DNA of 12,183 bases from Rhodocollybia butyracea (lineage: Eukaryota; Basidiomycota; Agaricomycetes; Agaricales; Omphalotaceae). Shown here in pieces: positions 1 through 8,365 of this stretch. Every line of letters begins with the position of its first letter. Position 1 is the stretch's first letter. The stretch covers positions 1 to 12,183 of the forward strand of contig JADNRY010001323.1 of NCBI GenBank assembly GCA_015501585.1. Reading direction: 5' to 3'. Both the position numbers and the translations under genes were made by a program. Below the pieces are notes generated by a model that saw nothing but the letters and a program-made list of their open reading frames with translations, did no database searches and was not told the DNA's origin.

Positions 1-530
1 TACTGAGGCCTTGAGGTTTACATCGAGTATTGAGATGCTTTGAATAGGCACAAAAAAGCTAAGCAAAGTGTGCGCGCAAAACCCAGTTGAAGACTGCGTA
101 AAATTCTGCCCGGGAAAGGGAGATTCCGCAAAGCAAGGACAAATGCCAGCGGGACGGTGGGACGGAATCCAATACAATGCACGCAGGCGAAGAGACAGTG
201 GGATCGTGTTGGCTGCGGCTAAAAATAACAGGGGGACACTGGCAGGTGAAGAGACGGCGGGTTCCATGTGATTTAAAAATAGCAAGGCGGGACAACGGGC
301 GGGCTAACAGCAGGCGGGCAGTGTTTGATGGATCATGGAGGCCTGATAACCAAGTCTTGGCAACAGATGGAATTACGAAACTTTGTTGTAACGTTTTATG
401 TAGCTTACATGAAGGTTCTATGGACCTTCTGGACTCTTACCTTATTCAAGATATCATGAATTATTGCAGAAATATTCGCAGTGTAGGGAAAGACGCGAAT
501 CAAGGGAAGGGGGCCTGGCATGTGGGGCCC
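1..530. other. Left flank, no recognisable gene
   Basis: Several frames are open for 60-170 codons, but none shows a known motif, plausible composition or a start context worth calling. The stretch 120-320 is purine-rich with repeated GGCGGG/GGGACGG words. A short inverted repeat GAAGGT...ACCTTC lies at about 411-430. The last bases before the LTR, GGCCC (526-530), are the probable target duplication of the chromovirus. This is the pre-insertion genomic DNA, contiguous in the empty site with the sequence after 10273. Confidence 0.6.
526..530. repeat. Left target-site duplication of the chromovirus (GGCCC)
   Basis: Five bases directly before TGTTACGACC. The partner after the 3' LTR, at 10274-10278, reads GGTCC, so four of five bases match. 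Ty3/gypsy integrases usually make 5-bp duplications; one C/T change after insertion would explain the mismatch. Confidence 0.55.
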
Positions 531-1166
531 TGTTACGACCATGCCGCATCGGCATCCTTCGGATCATCACCGGATCACTTCTACTATCATCCCAGCATCA
601 TTCCGATTCCATCCCGTCTATTTCCGTCATCTTATCTCTTTTGTTATCTTCCTATCTTATCTGTTATCTTCGTCCGATGACGTACCGCCATCGGACCTTT
701 CGGATTACTTTCTAATTGGTTCTTATTATCTTTCGATTATATTCCCTTTCCGATCTATTGAGTATTATTGTCTTATGATTGTATTACTTACTTCGGTCTT
801 CCGTATACGTTTCCGACTATTGTCTTCTACCGATCCGGAAGCCCCGGACTCTTAGTATATAAGTAGTCAACCTTGTACAGTAGTCCTCAGTTTAAATATC
901 AACTTGGATAAACCAGACCTTCTGTCCGACTAAGTTCCGCCCTAGTCTATCCTTCTCTCGTCTTACTCGTCGGCCGTTACATCGGCCGAATCTATCTTTG
1001 TCTCCTGAACTTCATCTTGGGACTATTCGGCGTGACGAGGGTCTAGCTAATAGCTATACCGCACGTCCCACTTCTTCTTCGATCTCCGATATCGGTCCGA
1101 GACCACTTCGTCAATACATACCTTTCGGATACCGATCGGTTCCTTCGGTCTTGCACGATCTTAACA
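531..1166 (+). repeat. 5' LTR of the chromovirus
   Basis: A 636-bp direct repeat of 9641-10273. It begins TGTTACGACC and ends ATCTTAACA, with a 5-bp terminal inverted repeat TGTTA/TAACA. Read by eye, the two copies differ by about five or six substitutions (for example CACTT versus CACCT, TTTGT versus TTTAT) and about ten single-base indels. By the predicted start site, U3 is about 531-888 and R-U5 about 889-1166. Open frames inside it (such as about 520-855) are non-coding coincidences. Confidence 0.97.
854..899 (+). promoter_or_regulatory. Core promoter and predicted transcription start in the 5' LTR
   Basis: A TATA box, TATATAAG, lies at 856-863. About 33 nt downstream, at 889-899, is AGTTTAAATAT, the reverse complement of the 11 bases just inside the LTR (1169-1179). 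The TATA spacing places transcription initiation at or near 889, so the mRNA 5' end would coincide with the self-primer. The 15 bases AGTATATAAGTAGTC (854-868) recur exactly in the unrelated nested LTR at 2239-2253. Confidence 0.75.
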
Positions 1167-1168
1167 GT

Positions 1169-1179
1169 ATATTTAAACT
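1169..1179 (+). other. Self-priming primer-binding site
   Basis: The sequence ATATTTAAACT starts two bases after the LTR and pairs perfectly with AGTTTAAATAT at 889-899, the predicted first 11 nt of the transcript. There is no TGG-type tRNA 3'-end complement here. In Tf1 and sushi-type elements the first 11 nt of the mRNA fold back onto the primer site and are cleaved to prime minus-strand synthesis. Position, length and complementarity all fit that mechanism, which is inferred here and not shown. Confidence 0.75.
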
Positions 1180-1227
1180 TGTACTCGTTAACGCCGTATC
1201 TGACAAAACTGTTTTTTTTAAAAACAA

Positions 1228-1730
1228 ATGCCTCCAAGAAAACCTCCTAGAATTCGGACAGTCTCTGAACTCGGATCCAGCCGACCGAGACTCCTAATCC
1301 CTTTCTGGCCAATGCTCAGTCATTTTTGCCTTACAATGATTCTATTTCTGCGGCCGGAAACCCTCGCCGACGTGGCTCGGGTGGCTTCGGACCCGCAACA
1401 GCTGTTCCGAACACTTCTGTCTCTACTGAGGCAGTTCTAGGTAACATCAATGTCGACCAATACGACATTAAGGAAATTCCCAGTGCTAGTGGTACTGCAT
1501 AGTCCTTACTCCTCGTCGCGGAAGGATTGCTTCGGCACCTTCCCCTTCCTTTGCCGAACAGCTCCAAGGAGCTCTCTTCTCGAACCAATCTCGTACCACT
1601 ACGGGTGACGACCGGCCTCCGATTGCGAACAACCAGAGGACACAGGAGAAGGAGAATTTGCAGATGAAGGTGAGAATCCGGACGATAATCCTCCCGACAA
1701 TCCTCCCGATGACCCTCCTAACAACCCTGA
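1228..1730 (+). pseudogene. gag: Chromovirus gag, 5' part (frameshifted, interrupted by the nested LTR)
   Basis: The start ATG at 1228 (AACAAATG) lies 62 nt after the LTR and opens MPPRKPPRIRTVSELG. The frame then shifts near 1295 (continuing FLANAQSFLPYND), near 1503 (TPRRGRIASAPSPSFAEQ) and near 1636 (EDTGEGEFADEGEN). It ends in an acidic, proline-rich stretch, NPPDNPPDDPPNNP. No domain is recognisable in this N-terminal segment, which is basic, then Ser/Gly-rich, then acidic. Gag proteins form the cytoplasmic virus-like particle. At 1730 the frame is cut by a solo LTR. Across the CCTGA duplication it continues directly at 2900 as PDGDDGDAAPDPP, which shows both pieces belong to one gene. 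Confidence 0.8.
1726..1730. repeat. Target duplication CCTGA, left side of the nested LTR
   Basis: CCTGA directly before TGTTATGACC is repeated exactly at 2900-2904 directly after GTCATAACA. It sets the boundaries of the inserted element to the base, and dropping one copy restores the gag frame. Confidence 0.93.
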
Positions 1731-1923
1731 TGTTATGACCCGGATCTAAATCCTATACACCCAATCTTTTTTCTTCTGTAACCAACTATGAACACTATCA
1801 TTAATACTTCTACTTAACATTTTACATTCATTAGTTATTCAACACCATTTGGGTTAATGCTGCACACATTCTTCCAGAACACCAGAATGATCTTTAACAG
1901 TCACTGCACAGTCTGCACAGTCA

Positions 1924-2037
1924 TGACATCATTCTAGCTCCACAACTATGATGTCATCTTGCTACTCCACAATCATGATGTCATTCCATTGCTCCGCAGT
2001 TATGATATCACATCACTGCTCCACAGCTATGACATCA
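1924..2037. promoter_or_regulatory. Five CRE-like palindromes in the nested LTR U3
   Basis: TGACATCA (1924-1931), TGATGTCA (1949-1956), TGATGTCA (1976-1983), TGATATCA (2003-2010) and TGACATCA (2030-2037) are spaced 25-27 bp apart. Most sit in a wider unit of the form CACA-N-YATGAYRTCATT. They resemble ATF/CREB-family bZIP sites, though none is the exact TGACGTCA consensus. Spacing of about two and a half helical turns and preserved cores suggest a tandem enhancer. Protein binding is inferred. Confidence 0.6.
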
Positions 2038-2059
2038 TTGCATAGCCTCTTTACATCAA

Positions 2060-2194
2060 TGACTCAATATCAGTCATTGCACAGCCAGATATCTGAGTCA
2101 ACTACGGTTCCGCATACATGACTCAATATTAGTCATTGCACAGCATTACATAGTCAGACTGACTCATCCGCAGTATTTCCGCAGTTATGACTCA
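2060..2194. promoter_or_regulatory. Five AP-1/Gcn4-type sites (TGASTCA) in the nested LTR U3
   Basis: TGACTCA occurs at 2060-2066, 2119-2125, 2160-2166 and 2188-2194, and TGAGTCA at 2094-2100. This is the exact consensus bound by fungal Gcn4/Cpc1-type bZIP activators, which respond to amino-acid starvation. Three copies belong to a longer module, ATGACTCAA...AGTCATT, followed by a GCACAG or CCGCAG word. The cluster ends about 45 bp upstream of the TATA box, as expected for an upstream activating region. Confidence 0.65.
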
Positions 2195-2238
2195 AATCTA
2201 GTCATTCCGCAGCATTTCCTAACTAGTACACATTGCAC

Positions 2239-2280
2239 AGTATATAAGTAGTCTAGATTTACCAATGTACGGGAGACGTA
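2239..2280 (+). promoter_or_regulatory. Core promoter of the nested LTR
   Basis: TATATAAG lies at 2241-2248 with a predicted start about 30 nt downstream, around 2270-2276. The 15 bases AGTATATAAGTAGTC are identical to the host element's core promoter at 854-868. Transcription from here would place the nine hairpins in the 5' leader of the element's RNA. Confidence 0.6.
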
Positions 2281-2348
2281 TTATTTTTCTTAAATCCAAA
2301 CCCCCACTTGTTTGCTGTTATCACTTGTGTGAATCACCAGACCAACTC

Positions 2349-2706
2349 ATTGTATCTTGTTGAGCTATCTCCAAGCTACAATACACATTTATACATCTTG
2401 TTGAGCTAACTCCAAGTTGTATCCACTAATATTCACCTGTTGAGCTATCTCCTAGTGAATACTTCTTTAATTGCCACTTGTTGAGCTATCTCCAAGTTGC
2501 AACTTCCTATTACTTGTTGAGCTATCTCCAAGTATTAGACATCACACTCACTATTACTTGTTGAGCTATCTCCGAGTATTAGACACCATACTCACTACTA
2601 CTTGTCGAGCCATCTCCGAGTATTAGTTCTGATTCATATTACTGCTTGTCGAGCCATCTCCGAGGGTAATCTTATTATTATTTGTCGAGCTATCTCCAAA
2701 TAATAA
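2349..2706 (+). repeat. Array of nine covarying stem-loops in the nested LTR R-U5
   Basis: Nine hairpins lie at 2349-2382, 2391-2422, 2430-2461, 2471-2502, 2507-2538, 2551-2582, 2595-2626, 2638-2670 and 2675-2706, with centres 36-44 nt apart. All share an apical block T-(T/C)-GAG-C(T/C)A(T/A)-CTC. GAG can pair with CTC around a 4-nt loop, leaving a 2-nt pyrimidine bulge on the 5' side. Below it, stems of about 8-11 pairs differ between copies but stay complementary: ATACA-T-CTTG with CAAG-T-TGTAT; CTATTACTTG with CAAGTATTAG; TTATTATTTG with CAAATAATAA. Most copies keep one mismatch at a similar place. Copy 3 has two adjacent mismatches and copy 8 an asymmetric internal loop. Copies 5-7 arose by 44-bp tandem duplication; the others are too different for that alone. 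Confidence 0.9.
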
Positions 2707-2899
2707 CTTCTGTGAGTTTCATATTACAAACTAGTTACTAACTTTACTTGAGCCTAGTTGTTTGAGTATATATTTTTTGCCTAGCGGTTTCAACAAACGG
2801 AAAGGCTTGCTCTATAATCTCATTAATTTCTCTTATCATTTTTACTGCTGAGTTACGTACTGTGAAGGTTTGGACGAGACTATTGATCGAGTCATAACA

Positions 2900-2904
2900 C
2901 CTGA
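2900..2904. repeat. Target duplication CCTGA, right side of the nested LTR
   Basis: An exact copy of 1726-1730, directly after the LTR terminus GTCATAACA. gag coding resumes here. Confidence 0.93.
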
Positions 2905-4214
2905 TGGTGATGATGGGGATGCTGCCCCTGATCCTCCTGGACCCCCTGGATCTCCGGACGACCCAGGTAATGGTGGTGGTGGTGGTCCTCCTCCGCCCCC
3001 TCCCCCAGGTAATGGTGGTGGTGGTGATCCTCCCGGCGGTCCCCGCCGCGGAGGTAGATTTCTCGATGCTCGCGGCCAGCCTGATGCCGGTGCAGTATTG
3101 GAACTAATGGACAAATTCGGAGGATCTATCGATTCCATCGCAAATGCGTTAACCCTCCTCGGTGGCAAGTCAACCGAACCATCGGAAGGCAAAGCCAAAG
3201 TCAAGGAGCCCGATGTTTTCGACGGCTCTGAACCTCGGAAACTCAAGGAGTTTCTCGTTTCCCTTTCCTTAGTCTTTATTGACCGCCCATCATACTTCAC
3301 TGACCAGAAAAAGGTCATGTATGCTCTTTCCTTCCTTAGCGGATCCGCTCGGGAATGGTTCTGTACCGGACATCCTGGATCCGAACCCGATAAACCCCCG
3401 GCATGGATGAACTCCTTTTCGGCACTCGTGAAGGAACTTCAAGACCATTTCGGTCTTTTCGATGCCCAGGGTGAAGCCAGGACAAACTCGGTAATATTCG
3501 GATGAAGGAGAATGAACAGGTTCGGAAGTATAACACCCGATTCAATACCTTGGCGGCAATGACAGGATGGGACGACATCGCCCTTAAGTGGGCTTATCAG
3601 CGTGGTTTGGCGACTAGGATCAAGGACGAATGGTTCATGGTCCAACACCGGCAACGCTTTCGGCATACCGCGCCAAAGTGCTTGAGATTGATAATCGGCA
3701 CTGGCGGCGCGAAGAGGAACGTAAAAGAGAGGTCGCAAGGTCTTCCGGAGGTGGCTCCGGCGGTAAAACTTCCTCTCCGACGAAAAAGGGTTCTCCGAAC
3801 TCTTCCTCTCAAAATAATCCTTCGCAGAATTCTGGTTTTAACAAACCAAACAACTCTTCCCAAGGCTCCGGACAGCAACCGAAAAAGCCTTGGAACAACA
3901 ACAACAAATCGGGCCCTTCAGGTTCCGGTTCCAACAAGTCTGGATCTTCGGTCAGCTCTGCACCGAAACCTTACGCCAACCTTCTCGGCGCCGACGGACG
4001 ACTTAAGCCTTCCGAAGTGGAACGCCGAAAGAAGGGAGGCCTGTGCATGATTTGTGGTGGAAAGCATAAAGCAGAGAATTGTGATAAGAAGAGGTCAGGG
4101 GATTCTCGTGCCCGGGCCACTTCGACCGAGGAATCTGCGACTAATCCGACCATACCGGTTCGGAAAAATAGTCCGCAGCTCCCGGACCCCGGTACGAAAC
4201 GGGAGCTGCGTTGA
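2900..4214 (+). pseudogene. gag: Chromovirus gag, 3' part: capsid region and zinc knuckle
   Basis: Resumes after the nested LTR with an acidic, then Gly/Pro-rich linker (runs of Gly and of seven Pro near 2965-3035). A helical capsid-type domain follows at about 3205-3640, with DVFDGSEPRKLKEFL and YALSFLSGSAREWF, typical of the retrotransposon gag family. The frame breaks near 3490 (to LGNIRMKENEQVRKYNTRF) and near 3629 (to MVHGPTPATLSAYRAKVLE). A Ser/Gly/Asn-rich spacer leads to a zinc knuckle at 4044-4082, CMICGGKHKAENC. Its spacing is C-X2-C-X3-H-X4-C, one residue shorter than the usual CX2CX4HX4C. Such knuckles bind genomic RNA for packaging. The frame stops at 4212-4214 while the protease frame runs on in +1; whether that is a natural gag/pol boundary or another indel cannot be decided here. 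Confidence 0.9.
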
Positions 4215-4899
4215 TCAGGTTCGTGCCTCTGGGGAAGTCTATCTCAACGCGTCCGCTCTTTCCGATTATGAACGATCACTTACAATTTCTTTATCTACTG
4301 AATTCCCTCTTCCCGAAGATTCCGATGAATCTTCCGCTCTTTTAAAGTTTATTACTCTCGTAGACTCCGGTTCTACCGATTGTTTCCTTGATTCCCGTTA
4401 TGTCAATTTAAACTCTATTCCAACCTCTTCGATTCCGCCGATCAATCTCCGACTCTTCGATGGTTCTCTTTCTCCAAAACCAATTTCCGAAGTTGCGACT
4501 TTGGAAGTTCGGTTTCCGTCCGGCGAGCTGCTACCTCTGGCATTTTATGTCACTTCTTTGGACTCATCTTGTAAAGCTGTTTTAGGATACAGTTTCTTGT
4601 CCCGCTACAATCCGTTGATTGACTGGGTCACCAGAACCATTACTTTCCGTAACACCGAGCACCCTGTTTCCGCTCAGACGTCTTCGCTTTTCGGATCCGC
4701 GTTAGGACCGAAAGCACCGGTTTCCTCCACGAAACCACCTACTATTCCGATTCGGCCGGCACCTTCGCCGCCGACTCAAACTCGCTCTCGCCAACCTCGT
4801 CCTCTATCAGACAGGTTTCCTTTCGAACCAATCTATTCCTACCCTTCGGTTGCGCAAATGGCTTCGCGTTTAGAACTCCTGAAGTTGATATCGCACTAG
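4201..4899 (+). pseudogene. pol: Chromovirus aspartic protease region of pol
   Basis: Follows gag in the +1 frame and reads SCVDQVRASGEVYLNAS at its start. The retropepsin active site is LVDSGSTDCFLD near 4360-4395; the catalytic Asp of D-S-G-S-T works as a homodimer to cleave Gag-Pol. About 70 residues later VLGYSFLSRYNPLIDW (near 4580-4626) matches the conserved hydrophobic-Gly block of gypsy proteases. A Pro/Ser-rich linker follows. This frame ends at 4899, but coding switches near 4866 to another frame (FRTPEVDIALVG) that leads into RT. No separate start is expected, since protease is part of the polyprotein. Confidence 0.88.
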
Positions 4900-6544
4900 T
4901 CGGCGCCGCCGCCTTCCATAAGGCTTGTCAAGATTCAGGTAGGGAACCGACGCTTCTCCGGGTCATTGACCCCGAAGTATCGGCACACTATGCAGCATCT
5001 GGTCCTTCGGCCAGGAGTGCCTCTTCCGAGGCACTTCCGATCCCTGCAGACTACCTTGACTTCGCCGACGTTTTCGATGAAGTCGCGTCCGAGGTTCTTC
5101 CTGAACATCGTTCTTTTGATCTCAAAATTGATCTGGTGGAAGGTGCTGAGCCCCGCTCGGTCGCCTTTACCCTCTCTCTCCAACAGAGCAGCAGGCTCTT
5201 CGCGATTTCTTGGATAAGCAACTCGCTACCGGTGTCATTCGACCCTCTTCCTCTCCGCATGGTGCTCCGGTCCTCTTCGTACCGAAGAAGGACGGTAAAC
5301 TTCGGCTTTGTGTGGACTTCCGAGGATTGAACAAGATTACCAAGAAGGATCGCTACCCGCTGCCTCTAATCTCGGATCTTTTGGATGCTCCGAAAAAAGC
5401 TAAAATCTACACCAAACTCGACCTGGCCCACGCCTATCATCTCGTCCGAATTGCCGATGGCGACGAATGGAAAACCACTTTTCGGACCCGATGGGGTTCC
5501 TACGAATGGTTAGTTATGCCCTTCGGTTTGACTAACGCTCCCGCGGCTTTTCAAAGGTTCATCAACAACATATTCTCGGACATGCTCGACGTCTGCGTCA
5601 TAGTTTACCTGGACGACATCCTCATCTATTCCGACAATCCAGAACAGCACTTGGAACACGTCCGCGAAGTCCTTCGGCGGCTCCGTACAAACGGCCTTTT
5701 TCTCAATCCTGCGAAGTGCTTCTGGTCGGTCGATACGGTCGAATATCTCGGTTACATTCTCTCTCCGGCAGGATTGACCATGGCCGAAGATAAGGTTAAA
5801 GCTATTGTGACTGGCCGGTTCCTCGTAAAGTCAAAGACATCCAATCTTTTCTCGGTTTCGCTAATTTCTACCGACGTTTTATTTATAATTATAGCGACAT
5901 CGTCGTACCGATGACTCGTCTTACCCGGAAGGGTGTGGCATGGCTCTGGTCGTCGGCATGTCAGGATTCCTTCGAAAAACTCAAGTATGCCTTCACACAT
6001 GCACCCATTCTCACACATTGGGAACCAAATTGTCCACTTATCGTGGAAACCGAGCTTCCGACTACGCCTTAGCGGCTATCCTCTCGATCCGACTCTCAGA
6101 TGGAGAAATCCATCCAATCGCTTTCCTCTCTCGGACCTTCCAAGCCGCCGAGCTCAACTACGATACTCACGACAAGGAGCTCTTAGCCATTTTCGAGGCT
6201 TTCAAAGCCTGGCGGCACTACCTCGAGGGTTCGGGAGACCCATCGATGTTGTTACTGATCACAAGAACCTCGAGTATTTCTCTACTACTAAAGTACTAAC
6301 TCGGCGACAGGTTCGGTGGTCCGAATACCTTCACACTTTCAACATGATCATTCGGTTCCGACCCGGAAAGCTCGGTGAGAAACCGGACTCCATCACTAGA
6401 CGTTGGGACGTCTACCCAAAAGAGGGGGATAACGGCTACGCGCAAGTTAATCCACACAACTTCAGACCTATCTTTACTAATGAGCAATTGACCGCGTACT
6501 CCGAGCTACCTTCCTTGAAGGACCGGCTCTCCGAGCTTCCGTAG
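4866..6544 (+). pseudogene. pol: Chromovirus reverse transcriptase and RNase H region of pol
   Basis: Copies element RNA into DNA in the particle. The RT lead-in LPIPADYLDFADVFDE and [13 protein letters not shown] lies at about 5035-5150. A shift near 5160 gives [19 protein letters not shown]. The fingers carry [19 protein letters not shown]. The first catalytic Asp is in [11 protein letters not shown] (5420-5422), [15 protein letters not shown] follows, and the YLDD box is at 5606-5617. A shift near 5808 leads to the thumb ([12 protein letters not shown]). RNase H starts after a shift near 6053 with [10 protein letters not shown], then [12 protein letters not shown]. After a shift near 6237 comes [11 protein letters not shown], so its acidic residues are present. 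The frame ends at a TAG at 6542-6544 and another shift leads into integrase. All catalytic residues I can identify are intact; only the frame is broken. Confidence 0.95.
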
Positions 6545-7885
6545 TTATGGACATCAACTCACTTCACCAGTCCATTCGGTCTTCCCTTTTGCTCGATCCT
6601 CAGCAGTACAAGGTCTTGAGCTTGCAAAAGCTCCGACCGCCTCCCGATGGAAACTAGGTTCTGATGGTCTATTACGATTAGACGATCGGATATTTGTGCC
6701 CGACAATTCCGATCTGCGACTTCAGGTTTTACGATACTTTCACGATCATCCTCTCTCTGGTCATTTCGGTCAAAATCGGACCCTAGAGGCTATCCGACGC
6801 CAATACACTTGGCCTAAGATTCGGACCTTTGTTAGGGACTATGTCTCTTCTTGCACTGTATGCGGTCGAAACAAGTCTCGCCGACATCGGCCGTACGGAC
6901 TACTCAAACCTCTTCCGGTTCCGACTCGACCTTGGGATTCAATTTCTATGGATTTCATTGAACAACTTCCGGACTCCGATGGCTATACCGCCATCTTGGT
7001 TATTGTGGATCGCGCTTCGAAGCAAGCCATTTTTATTCCTACTTACGACACTATCACCTCCGAGCAACTTGCCGAGTTGTTCGTCTTGCATGTTTTCTCT
7101 AAGCACGGAGTTCCCTCGCACGTTACATCGGACCGAGGTTCCGAATTCGTGTCTGCATTTTTCCGAGCTCTTGGAGAAGCTCTCTCTATGACACTCCACT
7201 ATACTTCGGGTTATCATCCGGAGGCCGATGGACAGACGGAACGAGTCAATCAGACTCTGGAGCAATACATTCGGATCTACTGTTCCTATCAGCAGGACGA
7301 TTGGGCTAAACTCTTGGCTATTGCCGAGTTCGCTTACAATAACGCTCCGAACGCCTCGACCGGCATCTCTCCCTTCTTTGCTAACAAGGGCTATCATCCC
7401 AACATCACCGTTCGTCCCGAGATCGACATTCGGTCCGATCTTGCACAAGATTTTGTGGTCAATCTAGATGAGCTTCATTCCTTCCTCCGAGATGAGATAC
7501 TTAATGCACAAAAACGCTACAAGGAACAAGCCGATCGAAAACGCATTCCTCATCCTGAATTTCCGATCGGATCCGAGGTCTTTGTCTGGCTAAAACACAT
7601 CCGAACTACTCGGCCGACCGAGAAGTTCGCCGAAAAGTATCTTGGTCCTTTCAAGGTCCTTGAGCGCTCCGGCTCCCTTTCCTATAAGCTCCAACTTCCG
7701 GACTACCTTCGCCGAATCCATCCGGTGTTCCATGTATCACAACTTGAGCCTTCGATTCCGAACTCGATTCCAAATCGGATTCAGCCACCTCCCCCACCAA
7801 TTGAAGTTGATGGTGAAGAAGAATACAATGTGGCGGAAATCCTCGACTCGAAGATCGACCGAAGGTACAAACTTGTCCTCTACGA
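6545..7885 (+). pseudogene. pol: Chromovirus integrase region of pol
   Basis: Inserts the cDNA into the genome. The linker after RNase H ([20 protein letters not shown]) shifts near 6650. From about 6655 to 7885 the frame is open without a break. The N-terminal HHCC zinc domain shows HDHPLSGH (about 6740) and CTVC (about 6853). The core has D at 6951-6953 (SMDFIEQLP), D at 7131-7133 (TSDRGSEF) and E at 7239-7241 (DGQTERVNQT), giving D-X59-D-X35-E, the canonical D,D-35-E. The GPY/F module follows as EKYLGPFKVLE...IHPVFHVSQLEPS near 7622-7755. This is the best-preserved section of the element. A Pro-rich hinge leads into the chromodomain. Confidence 0.96.
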
Positions 7886-8017
7886 TACTACATCCGATGG
7901 GCTGGTTACGAAGGAACCGATGACGAGTTCGCTTGGATTGCGGCCAACGAGCTACATGCCGATGAACTAGTTCCAGCATTCCATCTTCGGTATCCGAGCA
8001 AACCCGGACCTACTTAG
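7813..8017 (+). pseudogene. pol: C-terminal chromodomain of the integrase
   Basis: Begins GEEEYNVAEILDSKIDRRYK, then shifts near 7885 to RYYIRWAGYEGTDDEFAW and IAANELHADELVPAFHLRYP, ending at TAG 8015-8017. The pattern (hydrophobic-V-E-x-I-L-D, YxxRWxGY, a Trp, the AxxEL helix, FHxRYP) is that of chromovirus chromodomains, which in related fungal elements recognise histone methylation and direct insertion. Aromatic positions at Y, W and the later W are present. In the unshifted frame the protein would run to 7970 without the second half, so this copy's domain is broken by one base. Confidence 0.88.
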
Positions 8018-8365
8018 TCCTTGTGCGTACTTATATTTTGATTTTTACATCACTTTTCCAAGCGTCCAACAATGGACGTCGGAGGGGTTCGATTGCCGTG
8101 ATAGCAAATTGAGCGATCACCCTTTTCCTTATCATTTTCTTTTTCCGACTTTTCCGATTCCGGCTTCGGCCGCATTTAAACTCACTTTAATCCTTACATT
8201 TCACTCAAGTTTTTAAAAACAAAGCTTTTCGATATTATATACAATTACTTTTATGCCCTTACGGGCCGACAACTTTCCATACGATAAAACAAAAAATCCA
8301 AAAAAAAACTACGAAGTCCAAAAAATTATTACGCAGGCCGAGGCTTCGGCCGACGTTCTCTCTAC
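8018..8365. other. Non-coding spacer between convergent pol and antisense gene
   Basis: No coding signal on either strand. It contains small perfect hairpins, GTCC-AACAAT-GGAC (8066-8079), GCCC-TTAC-GGGC (8255-8266) and GGCCGA-GGCT-TCGGCC (8336-8351), and an A-rich stretch with CCAAAAAA words (about 8289-8325). pol and the antisense gene both end toward this spacer, so it probably holds 3' processing signals for the antisense transcript. I could not identify a convincing poly(A) signal. Confidence 0.5.

Larger units (their letters stand above)
1731..2899 (+). mobile_element. Solo LTR of a second retrotransposon inserted in gag
   Basis: A 1169-bp insertion with 9-bp terminal inverted repeats TGTTATGAC...GTCATAACA, TG...CA ends and exact 5-bp target duplications. 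It has no coding capacity and is more AT-rich than the gag sequence around it. Its internal order fits an LTR on the plus strand. A U3-like part holds ten bZIP-type palindromes (1924-2194), a TATA box follows at 2241, and the downstream transcribed part holds nine hairpins (2349-2706). No internal region or second LTR is present, so it is best read as a solo LTR left by LTR-LTR recombination. Being about twice as long as the host element's LTR and different in sequence, it comes from another family. A non-autonomous DNA element is a less likely reading. Confidence 0.88.

Noticed and set aside
68..855. Open frames of 70-170 codons in the left flank and 5' LTR
   Set aside because: They overlap in several frames, cross the LTR boundary or lie within non-coding LTR, and show no motif or sensible composition.
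1167..1190. tRNA primer-binding site
   Set aside because: No TGG start or recognisable tRNA 3'-end complement; the self-complementarity to 889-899 is a better explanation.
998..1297. Gag starting inside the 5' LTR
   Set aside because: This frame reaches 1297 only by crossing the LTR end. The ATG at 1228 just after the leader gives a better start, and the frame overlap is explained by a shift near 1295.
2349..2706. CRISPR-like regular repeat array
   Set aside because: The 12-nt repeated core is too short, the intervening sequences are partly complementary arms and not unique spacers, and the array lies inside a eukaryotic LTR with defined ends.
1731..2899. Long 5' leader or intron of the chromovirus
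   Set aside because: Exact CCTGA duplications, TGTTATGAC/GTCATAACA termini and restored gag frame show an insertion instead.
2842..3318. Minus-strand Gly/Pro-rich open frame
   Set aside because: It is the complement of the low-complexity gag linker and crosses the nested LTR boundary.
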